In this document: positions 63,637-64,000 of the stretch, piece by piece
Layout of the letters: each line of letters opens with the position of its first letter
Numbering within the stretch: position 1 is the first letter of the stretch
Origin: Ramlibacter ginsenosidimutans
GTDB taxonomy: Bacteria > Pseudomonadota > Gammaproteobacteria > Burkholderiales > Burkholderiaceae_C
Direction: 5' to 3'
DNA: 64,000 nucleotides
Assembly: GCF_016654015.1 (NCBI RefSeq)
Contig: NZ_JAEPWM010000012.1
Location: forward strand, 1 to 64,000
Notes under the pieces: model-generated
The model's database searches: none
What the model was told of the DNA's origin: nothing
The model's input: only the letters and a program-made list of their open reading frames with translations
Program-made: the position numbers and the translations under genes

Positions 63637-64000
63637 TCAAGCTCCTTGCGAAAGCGCGCTCCATGCGCGCACCACGGCGTAACTGCGCCAGGGTTTCCAG
63701 GCCTTCGAAGCCGCCTCGGCCTCGCGCGCCGGCTGCCGCATCTGCTGCACGCCCAGCGCCTTGTGCAATGCGACGTCGCCGGCCGGGAAGGCGTCGGGCC
63801 AGCGCAGGGCCCGCATCGCGATGTATTGCGCCGTCCAGTCCCCGATGCCGGGCAATTCCTTCAGCGCCTCCGTCGTCGCGGTCACGTCCGAACCCGGGTG
63901 CAGGTGCAGCCGGCCTTCGGCGGTCGCGCGGGCGATGGCGACGATCGCCGCCTGCCTTTGCCGCACGATGCCCAGCTGGCCCAGCGCATCGCCTTCGGCA
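63637..64000 (-). CDS. AlkA-like DNA-3-methyladenine glycosylase, C-terminal part
   Basis: The gene runs off the right edge; about 121 codons are visible. The HhH motif LKELPGIGDWTAQYIAMRALRW ends with the catalytic Asp region DAFPAGDVAL, as in AlkA. WKPWRSYAVVRAWS is the conserved C-terminus. It may be fused to an Ada domain upstream, as often in this group; this cannot be seen. Confidence 0.88.
   Translation of the reverse strand, partial: AEGDALGQLGIVRQRQAAIVAIARATAEGRLHLHPGSDVTATTEALKELPGIGDWTAQYIAMRALRWPDAFPAGDVALHKALGVQQMRQPAREAEAASKAWKPWRSYAVVRAWSALSQGA

Overview
The window is GC-rich chromosomal DNA of a betaproteobacterium, most likely Burkholderiales / Comamonadaceae (Ramlibacter- or Variovorax-like). 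This placement rests on the many Bug-type tripartite-tricarboxylate receptors, the cvpA-purF-metZ-gltX and folC-dedD order, the paired SPW-repeat proteins and the VanAB-like oxygenase cluster. No rRNA or other species marker is present, so the genus is inference.

Layout. 1-392: truncated left end of an IS110-family element, with the first codons of its DEDD transposase and a strongly structured non-coding leader that fits a bridge RNA. 393-5240: housekeeping genes (nei, tas-like aldo/keto reductase, ybaK, lactate permease, plsY, strong terminator). 5246-19498: one long plus-strand catabolic operon with an IclR regulator and a candidate IclR operator, two SDRs, cupin, hydrolase, TPP-dependent lyase, aspartate-dehydrogenase-like enzyme, aldehyde dehydrogenase, extradiol-type VOC protein, two Bug receptors, a Rieske oxygenase with its reductase, and a porin. 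The substrate is not identifiable from sequence, but an aromatic acid is likely. 19561-36019: FRG-domain protein, retropepsin-like protease, yajQ, murB, two SPW proteins, a GtrA/GT-C pair, argG, ppnP, glycine-zipper protein, Spx/ArsC-like protein, folC, SPOR protein, cvpA, purF, metZ, gltX. 36054-36388: tRNA-Ala, a possible tRNA relic, tRNA-Glu and tRNA-Asp.

36375-46180: a 9.8-kb integrated element in the 3' end of tRNA-Asp, bounded by a 15-bp direct repeat. It encodes a P4-type integrase, an AlpA-like regulator, a RecA-fold ATPase, a chain of overlapping very small genes, small and large terminase, a TIGR04255-centred three-gene operon and a superinfection-immunity protein. It has no capsid, portal or tail genes and looks like a phage satellite with a defence-like cargo end. 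46499-48229: orphan sensor histidine kinase. 48275-52784: a five-gene minus-strand operon under a Fur-box-like palindrome (di-haem peroxidase, OprO/P-type porin, FMN-binding protein, ApbE, four-helix membrane protein). It reads as an iron-regulated flavinylated electron-transfer module.

53007-64000: TMEM175-like channel; D-cysteine desulfhydrase, LLM oxidoreductase and Asp/Glu racemase with an evident duplication scar between them; a Bug receptor / Ldh_2 dehydrogenase / racemase-like operon; an array of tiny disordered proteins; a PD-(D/E)XK-like protein; EamA transporter; ogt and the start of an AlkA-type glycosylase cut by the window edge.
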